From assembly GCF_000346465.2 (NCBI RefSeq), contig NC_034016.1:17334063-17398062 (forward strand): 64,000 bases of DNA, in the 5' to 3' direction. Numbering within the stretch: the first letter of the stretch is position 1; the number at the start of each line of letters is the position of its first letter. The translations under genes were made by a program, and so were the position numbers. The notes beneath the pieces were generated by a model, which ran no database searches, had not been told where the DNA came from, and worked only from the letters and a program-made list of their open reading frames with translations. This stretch comes from Prunus persica (lineage: Eukaryota; Streptophyta; Magnoliopsida; Rosales; Rosaceae). Positions 62,869 to 64,000 of this stretch are shown here, piece by piece.

Positions 62869-63549
62869 AGTGCAGCTGCAAGGCTATATTCGTTTTTTGT
62901 CCTTTTTAAAAAAAATAGTATAGCCGCGGCTATACGATTTTGACACCTGAAGACTATTCAAAAGGCGGGTCTTTTTTTTATTATAAAAATAGTGTAGCCA
63001 GACGGCTATACTCGATTTTTTCTTTTTTTAAAAACTGCATAGCTGGACGGCTATAATTATTTTGACATGTGGCACCCAATTACTTGGTGGTTTTTTTAAA
63101 ATAGTATAGCCGTTTGGCTATACTTATTTTGAAACGTATATTCGCAAGGCATTTTTTTATAGTATAGCCGCGCGGCGATACTGTCTAGCTTTTTTGAGGG
63201 TTTAGCCACGTGGCCACTAACCGCTAGGCGGGTCCTATTGCTCTTTTTCCGGGGAAATAGTATAGCCGCTTGGCTATACCCTGTTTTATGATTTTTTAAA
63301 AAAATAGTATAGCCGGCCGGCTATACTCGGCCATACGTTTTTTGAGGGTTTAGCCACGTGGCCGCTAACCGCTAGGCGGGTCCTATTGCTCTTTTTTTGG
63401 GGAAATAGTATAGCCGCGTGGCTATACCCTGTTTTTATAATTTTTTTAAAAAATAGTATAGCCGACCGGCTATACTTATTTTTTCACTTCGCACCTATTC
63501 ACAAGGCGGTCCTTTTTTATTATAAATAGTATAGCCGCGTGGCTATACT
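62869..63549 (+). repeat. Palindrome array 3
   Basis: Eleven clear or decayed palindromes plus two shorter TTTAGCCACGTGGCC variants (63201 and 63349) lie in 681 nt, in the same orientation as array 1. Well-preserved copies start at 62917, 63103, 63161, 63259, 63306, 63407, 63455 and 63528. An internal unit of about 148 nt (GAGGGTTTAGCCACGTGGCC ... CTATACTCGG) is tandemly duplicated between about 63,190 and 63,485. Two CACGTG sites lie at 63207 and 63355. The array starts with the same ATTTTATAAATAGT as array 1. Confidence 0.92.
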
Positions 63550-63789
63550 CGGTTTCATTAATGTTCCCCAAAATTAGGATAACCACAAATCTCATAAAAA
63601 AACACAATTCAATCTCACTCCAAAAAGGTAATTACTAATCAAAATTATCAAAGTTTGAGTAGCCAGCGGCCCATTTTTTTTTTCAAAGTTTTCAAAATGC
63701 ATTTGTGCTAACTTGAATTCCAAGTTTATTCCGTTTGGGTGGAGACATTATAGAATAGTACTGTACTACCACATCAGCTAATAATACTT

Positions 63790-64000
63790 CCATTCAAAAT
63801 AACTCGGAATTTAGCTCAAAATCGGGAATTTAATAGGAGAAATTGACAATTCTCTTGTTTAGTAACTTAAGCACGAAATTTATTAAATAAGGCGCATAAA
63901 AAATCGTAAAAATTAGGGCATCATATTTCCATGTTTAATTTCCACCAAAATATGCGTCATTTCACAATTTCCATAGTGCAATTTACAAAATTCGACATAC
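63790..64000. repeat. MITE-like repeat, copy 2 (runs off the right edge)
   Basis: It shares GGGAATTTAA, AGGAGAAATTGACAATTC, GTAACTTAAG and GCGTCATTTCACAATTT-type blocks, in the same order, with the repeat at 27905-28211. The right end is outside the window. Confidence 0.6.

Noticed and set aside
59189..63549. Regularly spaced palindromes resembling a CRISPR array
   Set aside because: This is a plant nuclear sequence. Spacers are irregular low-complexity A/T tracts, repeats are imperfect, and no cas genes are present.

Overview
This window is nuclear DNA from a flowering plant. The genes have many short GT-AG introns. Intergenic DNA is AT-rich with (CT)n microsatellites. It also carries plant mobile elements: a Cassandra TRIM with a 5S-like LTR, small Helitrons, MITE-like and Mutator-like inverted-repeat elements. 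The gene content (vacuolar ATPase B, chloroplast-type proteins, F-box/LRR) and gene density fit a eudicot with a compact genome. I lean towards a woody rosid such as a Rosaceae member, but I cannot prove that from sequence alone.

Gene order, left to right: (1) first coding exon of a CC1-like/RBM39-type splicing factor, minus strand, running off the left edge; (2) an eight-exon organellar translation initiation factor IF-3, minus; (3) about 10 kb with no convincing protein gene, holding an inverted-repeat element with a Cassandra retroelement nested in it, plus an isolated hairpin; (4) a clade-D PP2C phosphatase, plus; (5) a DUF630/DUF632 protein, plus; (6) a CPP1-like (DUF3353) plastid J-like membrane protein, minus; (7) a 13-exon plastid-type FAD oxidoreductase, plus; (8) an F-box/LRR locus broken by two in-frame stops, minus; (9) V-ATPase subunit B in 14 exons, plus; (10) a DUF616 (TOD1-like) membrane protein, minus.

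The right end (about 59.2-63.6 kb) is the most unusual part. Three arrays of a short GC-cored palindrome (TATAGCCGNNCGGCTATA) alternate with broken copies of host genes: two overlapping fragments of a DGK1-type diacylglycerol kinase and one fragment of a DUF2828 gene. The middle array lies in the opposite orientation to the outer two. It resembles a foldback-type element that has captured gene pieces. I do not recognise it as a named family.

The active genes are ordinary housekeeping and signalling genes that are not known to form one pathway. Their grouping looks like inherited gene order: from memory, DUF616, V-ATPase B and clade-D PP2C genes are neighbours on Arabidopsis chromosome 4. Exon boundaries were derived by hand from reading frame, GT/AG sites and recalled family sequences. 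No alignment was run.
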